The notes: generated from the sequence alone by a model not told the origin. 64,000 nt of DNA from Sipunculus nudus (GCA_026874595.1 CM049316.1:28257339-28321338); one strand, 5' to 3'. Positions 52,101 to 61,386 are shown, numbered from the stretch's first letter. Numbers and translations are program-made.

Positions 52101-54562
52101 TCATCTCTCTCCCTTCTCCTGGTGAATTATTAAAGACCTTCAAAGGTGAAAGGGTCCAGTAGCCCAAATTTTTGGATCATGGAAACTCTTAATTACTGTG
52201 TATTTTTTCAGAGACACCATTAGATAGACCTCAGGATGATGCTGAGATACATGGAGGAATCAAAAGTTCATCCAAGAGACATAAACACAAGGACAAGCAC
52301 AAACACAAAAAGAAAAAGGTGAGGGTGCAGCATGCTTAATAATCCTTGAAAATCCATGCAGTTTTGTTATTTATTGTTAATGCCTCGAATTTGGGTAATA
52401 ATGTCTCCCCCCCCCCTCCAGGGGAGATGTTTTCAGTGCCATCATATGTTGTCATTTTAGTCATTTGTCATCTGTATGATATCTTGTGATAACTTTTGGA
52501 GGGCTGCATATTTTCCAAAATTTTAAACACATGGTTCCTTCCAAAATCTTGGAAGAGCTTGAAACCCAGTTACCTTGACCTTCATCTTCAAGGTCAAATC
52601 TGCCTAAATGTAAAATTTTTGTTAACCCCATAACTTCTGACATTTTTCACATTTTGTCCTCAAATTTGTACAGCAATTGTTCCTACCAAGTTCTTGGACG
52701 AGTTCGAATGCCAGTGACCTTGACCAGGACCTTTAAGGTCAAATCGGCTGAATTATAGTTATTGTCTTGTGAATGTGATAACGTTTGAAGGGCTGCATAT
52801 TTTCCTCCAAATTTTAAACACTCATTGTTCCGACCAAAAAATCAGAGGAGTTAGGAATCCAGTGACCTTCAACTTGATCTTCAAGGTCAAATTTATGCAA
52901 TTCTAGGATTATTGTGACCCAGATAACTTTGCAGGTAGTGAAGATTTTTTCTTCAAATTTGACACACCAGTTCTTTCTGCCTGAACATCTCCTCGGAGTT
53001 CGAAAAGTGGTGACCTTGACCTTGTTGTTCAAGGTCAAATCTGCTGAAATCCAGAATCAATGTTTTGAGATAGTGCATTGTTACCCCTAGTGTTTTGAGA
53101 TGGCCAGTGCATATTTTACCCCTCGTGTTTTTGTGCTGCAAAAACAAAGCCATTTAAGTTCTTCTACTAATTCAGTTGACTCACTCTCTTCAACATGGGG
53201 AGCATTTGCAGTAAACTGCCTTCAACTCTGGCTGAGGGCAAAGATATTGCAACCAGTAGCAGTTGGGCATTCCCAGGTTACAGCATAGTTTTAATAACCC
53301 TGGCTTAGACCATTGTGATTATGCTTGGTACAGTGCTAGTACACATTGCTCCCATTGTGGCTGTCTACAGCAAATGCTTCTTGTGAGAGTGGTGGTTGAG
53401 TGAAATGAATTAGTAGGAATGCAGCAAGAGTATTTCAGAAGAGAGTGCTCTGCTGGTGGTAAATGGCAGATTTAAACTAATTTTTACTGTTATTTTTAGA
53501 GTAAACACAAGAAGGAAAAACATAAAAAGAAAAGGAAGAAGAGGAAGAAGAAGGAGACAGCATCATCCTCCAGCTCAGATGATGCAGACTCTGAGGGCAG
53601 CAGCGGGAGTGATGTAGAGGTGATCTCAAAACAAGATTTCCATCGCAGGTAGCTATGAAATCAAAAGTATTGGAGTCTCAAATAAACACCTGTCCTATGT
53701 TGCAGAAAGTTTTCTCAGTAATTTTATAAGCATTATTAACGTAGCATCAGTCATGTAGTGATGGGTCTTTGTCCATCCATTGAAAATCTTATCCAAAATT
53801 GGCTTAAAAACTTTAAGGTCACATGGATCACATACATTATTGTGTAATCAGTAAATAATAGTGATCCATGGGTCGGAACAGCTGTTGTATATTATAAACA
53901 TTTAAGCTGCAAACAGCTGAACAATCAACAGTGGACCATGTATTTTGGACTCTTCTGATCTAGACTTGTGGACTAACTCTAATTCATGTATCAACAAATA
54001 TAAATACTTGGCCACCAAAAGGTCTCTAGTCTGCTTGTTCAATCAGATTATCAAATTTTGGATAAACTATAGAGTGTAACATGAAGAGTCTTTTCTGTTC
54101 TTTACCTGTTCAGTAAACTAAATCAGTTTTCTAAGTACATTAAGATTCAAATTTTTCCTGTTTGTAAAGGAAAATTGTTTTCTCCTCATATTAAGTCATA
54201 AATTTATCCTGTTCAAGAAGCAAAATCAGTTGTCTTGTTGTATTAAAGCATTTAAAATTTTTGTCTTTACTTAAGTGGTTAGTGATTATGTGTTTAAATC
54301 ACTTATGCATTGTCATATACTCACTTTCAACACCTCTGTCTGCCTGGGTTTTTCATGATATTTCTGTCAAATTAAGTCCTTGGAAAAACAACAGACACAA
54401 AATGTTTTATTTTGCTACAAAATGGAATTAAAACAGAGGTAGTGGAATATACTGTGGTTGATTCAGGCTGAACACAAAAGCTAAATGTAGTTTGCCATTC
54501 TCTCTTTCAGAATGAAGAGCTCATCATTACACAAGAGACCTACAGCATCAGATTTCATGTGA
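31098..54562 (+). CDS. GPATCH1: GPATCH1 orthologue (G-patch domain-containing protein 1), 19 coding exons, complete
   Basis: Seen: 19 exons with GT-AG borders and agreeing phases join into an open frame of 2805 nt (934 residues plus stop). Coding segments: 31098-31164, 32578-32712, 33979-34064, 35248-35491, 36854-36909, 38990-39193, 39961-40093, 40594-40842, 41126-41284, 42067-42294, 43153-43331, 44050-44174, 44698-44858, 48119-48246, 50095-50275, 51207-51368, 52212-52318, 53500-53648, 54511-54562. The order of conserved blocks matches vertebrate GPATCH1 from end to end: an N-terminal DUF1604-type region (about residues 45-115), a G-patch (about 149-175, core [10 protein letters not shown]), then [35 protein letters not shown] and a Lys/His-rich tail. 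Known of the family: a nuclear spliceosome-associated protein whose G-patch partners a DEAH-box helicase, reported as DHX35. Inferred: a functional orthologue, since there are no frame breaks and the length is close to human. The start is the first ATG after the promoter-like gap and opens an acidic [11 protein letters not shown]-terminus like that of vertebrate proteins. No EST support was available. Confidence 0.95.
31165..32577 (+). other. GPATCH1 intron 1
   Basis: AT-rich, no recognised repeat or regulatory motif. Short open frames in it (for example at 31655-31906) have no family resemblance. Confidence 0.6.
32578..32712 (+). CDS. GPATCH1: GPATCH1 coding exon 2
   Basis: Residues 23-67; enters in phase 1 and leaves in phase 1. 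Carries the conserved block [18 protein letters not shown], nearly identical to the vertebrate protein. Acceptor TTTAG, donor GTGAGG. Confidence 0.93.
33001..33140 (+). repeat. 70-bp direct tandem duplication in GPATCH1 intron 2
   Basis: 33001-33070 and 33071-33140 are identical except near the end (AAGCACGCAG against AAGCACCCAG). Confidence 0.95.
33206..33391. mobile_element. Pogo-like MITE, third copy, 186 bp (GPATCH1 intron 2)
   Basis: Left ACAGTAAAACCT, right AGGTTTTACTGT, an exact 12-bp terminal inverse, with ATGACC/GGTCAT words inside. A further right-end fragment lies at about 33540-33592. The target duplication is not clear. Confidence 0.7.
33979..34064 (+). CDS. GPATCH1: GPATCH1 coding exon 3
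   Basis: Residues 68-96, ends in phase 0. Contains [14 protein letters not shown] and RPEDFMDEE, both signature stretches of the GPATCH1 N-terminal DUF1604-type region. Confidence 0.93.
34140..34660 (+). repeat. Tandem repeat with TGACCTTGA...TCAAGGTCA palindromes (GPATCH1 intron 3)
   Basis: Three units of about 145 bp. Each has an inverted pair TGACCTTGA / TCAAGGTCA separated by 9-10 nt (for example 34270-34278 and 34288-34296), then GTGAA..CCATAACTTTTTAAG. The family recurs at 52460-53060. Confidence 0.88.
35248..35491 (+). CDS. GPATCH1: GPATCH1 coding exon 4 (G-patch)
   Basis: Residues 97-177. Begins [12 protein letters not shown] and ends with the G-patch: an amphipathic helix ([10 protein letters not shown]), then [18 protein letters not shown]. 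The G-patch glycines and the aromatic following the first glycine are present, so the helicase-binding surface looks intact. Leaves in phase 1; donor GTTTTA is non-consensus, but no better one is in frame. Confidence 0.95.
35531..35905 (-). repeat. Family B dispersed repeat, inverted copy (GPATCH1 intron 4)
   Basis: Starts with a CTGTCCGTCTGTCCG box, then GTTAACAGGGCATAAATCGT and CCTGAAATGAGGTCACTG, with GGTGGCACCACC near the end. It is the reverse complement of 24750-25100. Confidence 0.8.
36854..36909 (+). CDS. GPATCH1: GPATCH1 coding exon 5
   Basis: Residues 178-196, [19 protein letters not shown], matching the [10 protein letters not shown] segment that follows the G-patch in vertebrates. 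Phase 1 in, phase 0 out. Confidence 0.93.
37045..38695 (+). repeat. 179-bp satellite, about nine units (GPATCH1 intron 5)
   Basis: TGCCTGCAGATATTGGCCTG recurs at steps of 178-181 bp (about 37140, 37318, 37497, 37677, 37857, 38036, 38218, 38399 and 38579). Each unit continues with GACCAGTTACAGATCAAGTT, GACCTACTTTTGACCGTTTT and ATTTCATGAAAAATAGAAAT. The block starts with ATGCCCCCACCACAAAGTGG, a head often seen on molluscan repeats. Open frames of up to 131 codons across it are repeat by-products. Confidence 0.95.
38990..39193 (+). CDS. GPATCH1: GPATCH1 coding exon 6
   Basis: Residues 197-264, phase 0 at both ends. Contains [19 protein letters not shown], a direct match to the family's TFAPKDV..FTPKD block. 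Strong donor GTAAGT. Confidence 0.94.
39282..39590 (+). repeat. Family D dispersed repeat, copy 1 (GPATCH1 intron 6)
   Basis: CAAGCCTCCATCATGT.GGGGTCCCTA, CATTCATGCATAAGTGACTGTA, TTCATGATTGTGTGAGTTATG and a CACACAAA-rich tail align with 56205-56535 in the same orientation. Confidence 0.8.
39961..40093 (+). CDS. GPATCH1: GPATCH1 coding exon 7
   Basis: Residues 265-308. Carries [19 protein letters not shown] and YGWTAPQDP, both recognisable in vertebrate GPATCH1. Leaves in phase 1. Confidence 0.94.
40594..40842 (+). CDS. GPATCH1: GPATCH1 coding exon 8
   Basis: Residues 309-391. Contains a helical block ending GFKLCD and the proline-rich [17 protein letters not shown], equivalent to KKIYPPPELPRDYRP in human. 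Donor GTGAGT, phase 1. Confidence 0.94.
41126..41284 (+). CDS. GPATCH1: GPATCH1 coding exon 9 (3' splice site ambiguous)
   Basis: Residues 392-444, including [15 protein letters not shown] chose the acceptor at 41124-41125 because the sequence before it is T-rich like a polypyrimidine tract. A second good acceptor 54 nt upstream (exon start 41072) would add 18 in-frame residues without a stop, so the true start is uncertain. Confidence 0.82.
42067..42294 (+). CDS. GPATCH1: GPATCH1 coding exon 10
   Basis: Residues 445-520, phase 1 at both ends. Low-complexity first half, then [20 protein letters not shown], matching SNFKPFAKDPEKQKRYDEFL of the vertebrate protein. Confidence 0.93.
43153..43331 (+). 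CDS. GPATCH1: GPATCH1 coding exon 11
   Basis: Residues 521-580. [20 protein letters not shown] followed by [13 protein letters not shown] is one of the best conserved GPATCH1 blocks. The frame is also open upstream of 43153, but that part is intronic: the homology begins at the acceptor ACTAACAG. Confidence 0.94.
44050..44174 (+). CDS. GPATCH1: GPATCH1 coding exon 12
   Basis: Residues 581-621. [20 protein letters not shown] then [11 protein letters not shown], near-identical to the human [23 protein letters not shown]. Leaves in phase 2 at GTAAGA. Confidence 0.95.
44698..44858 (+). CDS. GPATCH1: GPATCH1 coding exon 13
   Basis: Residues 622-675. [12 protein letters not shown] matches the family block KRDKYSVFNFL. 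It is followed by a proline/alanine-rich stretch ([20 protein letters not shown]) that looks lineage-specific. Donor GTCTGT is weak, but the phase fits exon 14. Confidence 0.9.
45060..46800 (+). repeat. Degenerate tandem repeat with TCGTCCGTCGTC head (GPATCH1 intron 13)
   Basis: Head GGCGTCGTCCGTCGTCTGTC, then diverged units of 160-230 bp, each with AACTTCTTCT..(AAA)CTG..GCCAAAT, AGAAATGATCC, TTCAAATGGT and GTGATTTTTGGCTGA(A/G)TTA. Units near 45300-45440, 45612-45765, 45790-45940 and weaker ones to about 46800. Confidence 0.75.
46960..48085 (+). repeat. Dispersed repeat family C, copy in GPATCH1 intron 13
   Basis: Inverse of 19196-19880 with extra length. Starts with repeated GTCAAGAGTTCA(C/A)TCAGTGCAG words, has tandem TGATCACCTCATGGGTG units (47076-47164), then three repeats of ACAAGACTGGTGGTGCCA(C/G)-type segments. 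It ends 34 bp before GPATCH1 exon 14. Confidence 0.8.
48119..48246 (+). CDS. GPATCH1: GPATCH1 coding exon 14
   Basis: Residues 676-718, polar Ser/Gln/Thr/Glu-rich and not clearly alignable to vertebrates. Supported by a good acceptor (CTTTTCAG), donor GTCAGT and exact phase continuity between exons 13 and 15. Confidence 0.8.
48297..48740 (+). mobile_element. tRNA-derived SINE (GPATCH1 intron 14)
   Basis: Head contains an A-box-like AAGCTAGAGGTAGAGCAC (48327-48344) and a B-box-like GAGTTCAATTATC about 30 bp later, as in RNA polymerase III promoters of tRNA genes. The body (GTTAATGGAAAGGCC..ACTAACAAACAAGT..TGACCCGGCAGTAGG..GGTTACCTC) is shared with 57321-57965. Confidence 0.75.
49221..49268. 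promoter_or_regulatory. Cluster of CRE-type palindromes (GPATCH1 intron 14)
   Basis: Two perfect TGACGTCA sites (49221-49228 and 49261-49268) and one near-match TGACGTCG (49246-49253) within 48 bp. TGACGTCA is the CREB/ATF consensus. Function is inference only; the site is deep in an intron. Confidence 0.5.
50095..50275 (+). CDS. GPATCH1: GPATCH1 coding exon 15
   Basis: Residues 719-778. [15 protein letters not shown] matches human PSMDLFRAIFASS, then a Ser run and an acidic [11 protein letters not shown] stretch. Donor GTAAGG, phase 1. Confidence 0.94.
51207..51368 (+). CDS. GPATCH1: GPATCH1 coding exon 16
   Basis: Residues 779-832. Proline-rich first half, then YGPSLPPGF, the equivalent of FGPRLPPVF near the end of vertebrate GPATCH1. 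Phase 1 at both ends. Confidence 0.92.
51449..51924 (+). mobile_element. CATATGACAGG-family element (GPATCH1 intron 16)
   Basis: Starts CGCCTGTCATATGACAGGAG and ends near ACATGACAGGCGTATTATGC plus GCAGTGCTCTTG. It begins 80 bp after exon 16 and is the inverse of 26232-26727. No coding capacity. Confidence 0.75.
52212..52318 (+). CDS. GPATCH1: GPATCH1 coding exon 17
   Basis: Residues 833-868, ending [15 protein letters not shown], the start of the Lys/His-rich basic tail that is typical of the family and probably a nuclear localisation signal. Phase 0 out. Confidence 0.9.
52460..53060 (+). repeat. Tandem repeat with TGACCTTGA...TCAAGGTCA palindromes (GPATCH1 intron 17)
   Basis: Four diverged units of about 145 bp, the same family as 34140-34660. 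Inverted pairs of TTGACC/TGACCTTGA with TCAAGGTCAAAT near 52572-52598 and 53011-53038, with weaker ones near 52716-52743 and 52863-52890. Confidence 0.85.
53500..53648 (+). CDS. GPATCH1: GPATCH1 coding exon 18
   Basis: Residues 869-917. Continues the basic tail ([16 protein letters not shown]), then a Ser/Asp/Glu patch as in vertebrates, which have SSSSESSDSSDS at this place. Leaves in phase 2. Confidence 0.92.
54511..54562 (+). CDS. GPATCH1: GPATCH1 terminal coding exon 19
   Basis: Residues 918-934 and TGA at 54560-54562. The short basic end [17 protein letters not shown] corresponds to the LRRLKSLPLRRQ end of the human protein. Acceptor CTCTTTCAG. Confidence 0.88.
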
Positions 54563-54835
54563 ATAACAGAAGACAAATGATGGATAAATGTGTCTGATTT
54601 TTTTATATGTTTTTATAGACAGTTACTGGTAGTTCAAAGATATATCATATTAACAGACTAGCAGAGACAGCCGCTTGCCAAGAGTTGTAATTTTGACAAA
54701 AACAGTTTGAATCTTCTGGATATGTGATTTAATCATAAAAAGTTTTTTTTCATAGTTTTTTATGATCAGTTAAAGATAAAAATTGGGCCTAGTATAAACA
54801 GGAAAGTTAATGTCCATTTTCAGTGTGATATTATT

Positions 54836-54841
54836 AATAAA
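54836..54841 (+). terminator. GPATCH1 polyadenylation signal
   Basis: Canonical AATAAA 274 bp after the GPATCH1 stop, with T-rich sequence following around 54876-54888. It is the first canonical signal I saw in the 3' flank. Transcript ends were not available. Confidence 0.6.
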
Positions 54842-56204
54842 ATATTGATATTTTTGTTATGGTTTGTAGCTCGTTTTTTTTTTCAAAGGTGGTTTCACAG
54901 AGGCATGTATATGTACTTATATTTTAGACATTATGTTTATTTTGCTTGATAAAGGACGATTTAATGTTACAAAATTTAGCATTGTACATGGAATAATACA
55001 ATATTTTATCAGATACAGATTTTGGTGTACAACTGTAATGTAGAATTGTTTACAGGCTGACATTAACGACCTCTTAAAAACTCTGATGGCTGAAAGGACA
55101 TCTTTTGAGCTAACAAAGTTAAATTTATCTGGTGTACAACCCTTAGTTTTTCTATATTTACACCTTCTCTGTTATATATTATTATTAGAGTAATTATAAT
55201 CCTAAAAACATAGGTACATGACTGTGATAAAATCTTAGAAAAAAAGATAAACTTCACCATTACTGATCTGTTTTATTGCACGAGCTTCTCGAAAAGTTAT
55301 TAAACAACTCATGTAGCCCCAACATTGCCATGGTCTTGTAATAATAGAAAAAAACATGTATCACATTGGCATGGTGATGCCAACAAGAAGGGCCATACAC
55401 ATATTTAAACTGCACTTAAGGTATCCTTATTGTCTAAAACCCCAAATTCAAAATCAATCCAAAAGTGGTTTGACTAAAACAAAATTAAATTTTTAAAAGG
55501 TACACTATTTTATGCCCCCAGTAATGATAATTCTGTGTTTAATAGACTCATATTAAACTACAAGACACATTTTGTTTAAATGTTACAAAATCATGTGAAA
55601 ATGAATGAACAATAAAAAAAATGTATACCATCAGAAAGATCAGGGTAGCAGGTTTAAAATAATGTAAACTTTATGGGGTCAAATTTGAATTTAAGCACTT
55701 TTTTATTGAATTTAGATATAGGGGATTCAAACAATTATGATAACTGAAAACGACTTGAAATATTGATAGACTTTCACAAGCTTTGCTGCAGTGATTTCTG
55801 TGTGAGAACAGATCAAGAATAAAGCAAAGAACATGTTCAGTTTGCTTTACCAGTTCATAAAGATTTTATTTGTTTGACATTAGTTTATGTAAAAGCCATT
55901 GATAATCATAATTATTGTTTCTTGTCAGCGCCATAAATAATGGTATAGATTCTTATCAAACCTCCAATAATAAGTCATCTTGCCCCAATTGTAATTATAT
56001 TATGGTTTGCTTTATATTTGCTTAATTTAAATCATGAAAAAGCTTTGTGAATAAGGCCTCTGGTCAGCACACTTGAGCAGTCATTTATACAAAAACCATA
56101 TTACCGGTAGGCATCTCAACAATCCTGGCAGGTGAGCTAATAAAAATCACTGTCCACTCATCAGCAACTAAATGGAATTAGGACTAAAGAAATCTACATT
56201 CTAA

Positions 56205-56535
56205 GGAAAACAAGCCTCAGTCATGTATGGGGTCCCTAATGATTAATGCTCCCCAAATCATATAAATTTGCATTCTCTTATTCGACCCATATTCCCAGGT
56301 TCATTCATGAATAAGTGACTGTACATTTGTGAATAATCATTGATGTTCCTGAATCTGGATCATGTGCCAGATCCACACCAATATCTAATCAATTCTTTAC
56401 TGGTCCATTCCTGAGATACCCTGAAAACTTCACGAGATTCTGTTCATGATTGCATGAGTTATGGTGTGAACAAAAGCATACACAAAAAACACACAAAGGT
56501 TATGAATGCATACTCTCATGGCATAGGCAATCAGG
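56205..56535 (+). repeat. Family D dispersed repeat, copy 2
   Basis: Same orientation and order of blocks as 39282-39590: CAAGCCTCAGTCATGT, CATTCATGAATAAGTGACTGTA, TTCATGATTGCATGAGTTATG, then a CACAAA-rich tail. Confidence 0.8.
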
Positions 56536-57320
56536 AAAGGACAAATTAATTACTTCCAAACATGAGTAACTTTTGCATATTAAGTAACCAGTTGAGTAAA
56601 TAAGTATCAGAGTATAAACATATTTAAGAAACATACTCATATAATGTGTTACTGGTAGTCACTTCTTGTTGGATTGTGAAAAAGAAATCTTCACAAAACA
56701 GAAAAGGGAGATTTTGCAAAATTTCAACCTCGTAAATATAAAGCCAACTAAAATAATTTGATCAGCAGTCGTATCTGTATGTCATTAAAAGTGATCTCTG
56801 TCAAATAAATCTGTCTGATCGTGTAGGTATAAATGTAATGAACTGGGTAATGTGGTCTGTTCAAATACAGTATGTTGGATAAGAATTGTTTCAAGGCAAA
56901 TTACATTAATATGGGTGTTTTAGTGGTAAGGACTTCATTGAACAAGAATATTTTGCAAGCATGTTCTTCAGAAATATAAACAAAGTGTTTCCTAGAAATG
57001 TATCGAATTTGATTTTAAAGTTTGACAGCCTGGATTAGTAGACCTGGCCATCCCAGGGTGCCTGTCAGGAAGAGGTTCATTTTGGGTAGAAACATCCTCT
57101 GGCAGAAGTTTCAGTTGGACAATTTCAAGCTTTAGAATTAGACATTTTACCAATATGAATACTACAGATAAATGATTTAAGGTGATATACATAGGTTCTG
57201 AGGCACTGATGAACTAAAGGTTTTGGCAGACTTGCAATAATAAGAAGGAAATGGACCACAAGTCTCCAACATGATCAGCCTACCACATGCATCAAAACTG
57301 TTACTTAAGTAACATTTTTG

Positions 57321-57965
57321 GTAGGACGTAGCCTAGTGGTTAAGGCGCTGGACTTCTGAGTCTCATTGGCATGATGGTGAAAACTTGTTATAGAATCTCA
57401 GATATTTGTTCTAATGCATGTCTGCACAACATGATATTATTATTCCTAACCCCCTGCATATAAAAGCTGATATCCAGAAGGCTTAATTATAATATATCAT
57501 TCTTATCGTACAGATACCTTCATCTTCATTCAATAAACAGTGCCACCAACAGGCCATGGACCTATCCTTAAAAAATTACATTTTCCACTTAAATATTTAA
57601 ATCTAGATGTGTGTAATCATATGCCTACCAATGCAAAGGATACCCTAATCAAGCATTCATGTGAGGGCTCTGCAGTCTTAATGGAAAGATCATGTCCAAC
57701 AACTTGCTTCACTCACAAACAAGTGCGCATGTTGTTGGTTCCTCGGTTGGTTGACCTGGCAGTGGGAGAGGTTGCCCACCTAGGGCCCGCAGGTACAGTA
57801 GTCACTAGGCCTGGTTAACACCAGGATATATAATGAGAGGAAGCATGTGATACTGCCCTGTCATCTTGTGTGAAACTGGAATGGAATTTTGTAGATGTAC
57901 ATATGCTTATAGTTAGATTAGCATTAATGTTCAAACAGAGGTGGTTACCTCAAAATAAAATAAAA
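57321..57965 (+). mobile_element. tRNA-derived SINE, second copy
   Basis: Head GTAGCCTAGTGGTTAAGGCG is a textbook tRNA A-box region. The B box is decayed and the sequence cannot fold into a full tRNA, so this is a SINE head and not a tRNA gene. The body (CTTAATGGAAAGATC, CACAAACAAGTGCG, TGACCTGGCAGTGGG, CACTAGGCCTGGTTAACACC, GAGGTGGTTACCTC) matches the element at 48297-48740. Confidence 0.75.
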
Positions 57966-58127
57966 CATGGGCTCACAAGGTCAGTTGCTGAATAAAATCT
58001 GTCCCTAATAGGGCTGGGTATCGTCGTGCCTCTTCCGATACAATACGTATTGCGATACAGTTAATTCGATACGTATTGACCATACGTTTATTTTTCTTTC
58101 CATTTCTAAATAAAAGCTCTGTTTCTT

Positions 58128-58130
<3 letters not shown>

Positions 58131-58204
<74 letters not shown>
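58131..58204 (+). repeat. (TA)37 microsatellite
   Basis: Uninterrupted TA dinucleotide repeat of 74 bp. It gives a spurious Ile-Tyr open frame on the - strand. Confidence 0.98.
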
Positions 58205-58207
<3 letters not shown>

Positions 58208-58709
58208 GTATTTTAACATGCAACATATTTACTATGCTATGCACTTAAGCTGCTTAAGCTTGATATTAAATAGATAATCAGACCAGTTTATTTTAATTAT
58301 CAAAATCTATCTAATAGGGACTACCAAAATCTGGATCTTCTTTGTGCCTTTAGCTCCCCCCCCCCCCCCCCAATACCTGTACATGGGGCAGTCTTTACCA
58401 GAAACAGCTGTTGCTTCACCACAATTCACTGTGGTACATAATACTGTGAATTAAAATATATTATAGTGATCCAGATTCCCTATGCAAAAAAAATACACAA
58501 TTATAATTGTTCTTTGGGTGTTACGCTACCCTAGAGCTCAAAATATTTTCACAATCTGTTCAAAATTTAACATTAATTACAATTTGCGGCTCCAGCTGTA
58601 TGTTTTAAGTTGTGCATTTCTGAGTGGTGCCATCCAGCGGCAAATTATGTAATTAGTTCTTCAGTTCAGCAAGACCCATTAAGGCCAAAAAAAAAAAAAA
58701 TAAATAAAT

Positions 58710-59019
58710 AAAAGGTATGGTTCTCAGGCACTGGCCGCATCAGTTTTAAACCCCCGCATCACAAATTTTTATTTTTATTTTCAATAGAAAATTATCAGTT
58801 TTGAGCTGCAGCCGCTCGGAAATTTCTTTCAAGAAGATACAATCATACAATTTCCTTTTCTATGTAGTGATTTTACTTGTTTAGCAATATAAATATGTTA
58901 TTATCATGCTTTTCCCTTATCGTTTGACATTTTTATCGAAACATACCAAAAAAATAAAAATAAAAAACCGCCCGCCCGCATTGATTTTTGAAAAAAAGTG
59001 CCTGAGAACTATACCTTTT
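58710..59019. mobile_element. 310-bp MITE with 22-bp TIRs
   Basis: Left AAAAGGTATGGTTCTCAGGC, right GCCTGAGAACTATACCTTTT: 22-bp terminal inverts with one mismatch. CCCCGCATC/CCCGCCCGCAT words lie inside both ends. No clear target duplication. It abuts the next element. Confidence 0.75.
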
Positions 59020-60470
59020 TAGCTCAGCTGACTATAAGTCATCTGAGCTATAGTCGTGGTTCATTGTCCGTCGTCCGTCCGTCTGTCCGTCCGTTCGTCC
59101 GTCCGTCCGTAGATGTGGTACGTTTTGAAACCGTAAGACCTAGGAATCCAAAATTCGGCATAATGTTAGATGTCCCCAAGATCTCCTACCAAGCCGAAAA
59201 CTGGGTCTTTTCGACTTCTTTCCTTTGAGAAATTAAGAAAAAACCTTAATTTTTTATTAAAAACCTATTTTCACACTTCAGGACTGCCTAATATCAAAAC
59301 CACTCATCTGTTTTTCCTCATATTTACCATAGATATTCCTCTATATAGTTCCTATGTACATTCAAGAAATTATGTCTGTATTATATAATTTAAAAAAGTT
59401 ATGGACCCAAACATAATGCATTTTGTAAAAAATCAGGAAAGATATTTGATCACTTAACACAAAACATGTTAAAGCTATGGACCTTTTTTCCAGTAATATA
59501 ACTTTAATTAATCAAAATTAAATTGTATTCCCAAAATTAGATGAAAATCTTTTAAATTTTTTAAAAAATTAATAAAAATAAAAAATTGGTACCTTAAATT
59601 TTGGCCAACTTTGACCATGGCACGTTTTTTTCCTGTAAGTACTGTGGATTTAATTTTCACAGCATGTTTTTGTTAGCTTTTCAACTGTTAACACCAAAAA
59701 TTTGAAACCAGTTGATCAAATACTGTAGATTTTATTCAAGTTTTCAAGCACCATGAAACATTGTTTACATCATGCTAGTGTTATGCAGTTTGCAAGAGCT
59801 CAGCTCCCCAGCTTCAGCTCTTAGTTCCTTAAATTCGGCATACAGTTAGATGTCTCCAAAATCCCCTACCATGCCAAGAATTTGGTCACTAGAACTTAAT
59901 ACCTTCAAGATATTAATGAAAAACTTCATTTTTCATTAAAAACCCATTGTTACACTTCAAGACTGCCTAATATCAAAACCACTGATCTGACTTTAGTCAT
60001 AAATAATATACATATTTTTCATTCTCTATGCACATGCCAGAATGATGTCAGTATTGCGTAATTGTTTTCAGTTATGGGCCCAAACATAATGCACTTTGTA
60101 AAAAATCAAGAAATATATTTACTCCCTTAACAAGGGGATTGCTGAAGCTAGAGATTTTTTGTCAGGGATGTAACATTATTTAATCAAGATTCAATTGAAT
60201 ACCCCAAATTAGTTATGAATTTTTCAAATTTTATAAGTTATTAGTATTAATTAATGTAAAATTAGTAACTTAAATTTTGCCCAACTTTGACCATGGCACG
60301 TTTGTTTCCTGTGAGCACTGTTGATATAATTTTCATATCATGCACACATAAAGGATTTCAGCTTTTAAGTTTAGAAAGCTGAAAGAAATTGGCCAAAAAT
60401 TGTAGCTTTTATTAATGTTTTTATGAGACCCTGTCAGACTTTGGCTCTCTCCAGCCCCTCATGAGTCACT
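59016..60470 (+). repeat. Element with TTTTTAGCTCAGCTGACT end and two diverged 680-bp units
   Basis: Starts TTTTTAGCTCAGCTGACT, the inverse of the family B end, followed by a long TCCGTCCG box. 59145-59820 and 59830-60430 are diverged direct repeats sharing ATTCGGCATA, TTAGATGTC, ACTGCCTAATATCAAAACCA, CCAAACATAATGCA and CAACTTTGACCATGGCACGT. Confidence 0.8.
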
Positions 60471-61386
60471 TGTATATTGACCTTGTTGAACTTTCAGCAA
60501 ATTATGCATGCTTGAGGAGAGGCATACACGGGAATCCAGGCAGCTTATGGCCAGCCACAGTTGATCCAGGTGTCCAACTCAACTCATCTAGTTGTTTTAA
60601 CCAACTACATAACAATAAACAATAAATTAATAAATTTTTATTGGTTTTTAATAAAAAATTAAAGAAAAATAGAAAAGGAATTTGTTAGTTTATAATAACA
60701 GGAAATTAACTTGCAGTTACTGATGATATAAGAATCTTGTATCGATGGATAGAATGTCACGTATTCCAAATAACACCATGCAGTCACCTATGGTATTTTT
60801 CAGTTCAATTTTAATGATAAAGAAGTAAATCATATCATTCATTACTAATCATTAGGGATCATATGAAGGAAAGTAATGATAGACAAAGATGCAGTTGATA
60901 ATATTAATCTAGATTCCTACTGTGTCTAGTGTGTACATTGATGTGAAATTAGTCCAAAATGAATTTATTACAGTTATTTTTTAATATAAATAAAAGCCAT
61001 AAAACCAGGTACTTGTGTGCCTCATTTAAATGTGCCTCATTTCTAAATCATATTTTTTTATCATATATAACAGCTGAGCGTCGTGACCCATAGGTCCCTT
61101 GTTTTATTTTGGCCTAACACATTCACTGTCAAGCCTATGTTCACCTCCCAGTGCCAGGGCTATACACAGGGACCCGAGCTGCAGTGGTATCAAGACTAGG
61201 TGCTAATTACCTGATATTGTTGTTAACCTTTATTTCCTCCGACAAAGCGAAGATCAACATACAAAATGTCAATACAGAAGTAATACAAAAGCATTTCAAA
61301 TTAAAAACCAATAATCAGAAAGGTGAAAAAGAAAAACATTTCATGTTGTATGGCATACAGGCAATTAATATGTTATTTGATAATGA
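60471..61386. other. Intergenic stretch, nothing recognised
   Basis: AT-rich. The only repeat hint is CAGCTGAGCGTCGTGACCCATAGGTCCCTTG around 61070-61100, a diverged copy of the GACCCATGGGTC word seen at 21590, 21985 and 36185. Confidence 0.45.

Larger units (their letters stand above)
54563..58130. other. 3' flank of GPATCH1, intergenic
   Basis: Starts with the GPATCH1 3' UTR. Holds family D copy 2 (56205-56535) and a SINE (57321-57965). The rest is AT-rich, with no coding signal that I can support. Confidence 0.55.

Noticed and set aside
57321-57395. tRNA gene candidate (GTAGCCTAGTGGTTAAGGCG)
   Set aside because: The A-box region is good, but the anticodon and T arms do not form and the B box is decayed. 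The following body is shared with another repeat copy, so this is a SINE head.
58005-58244. 79-codon frame with an Ile-Tyr run on the - strand
   Set aside because: Produced by the (TA)37 microsatellite.
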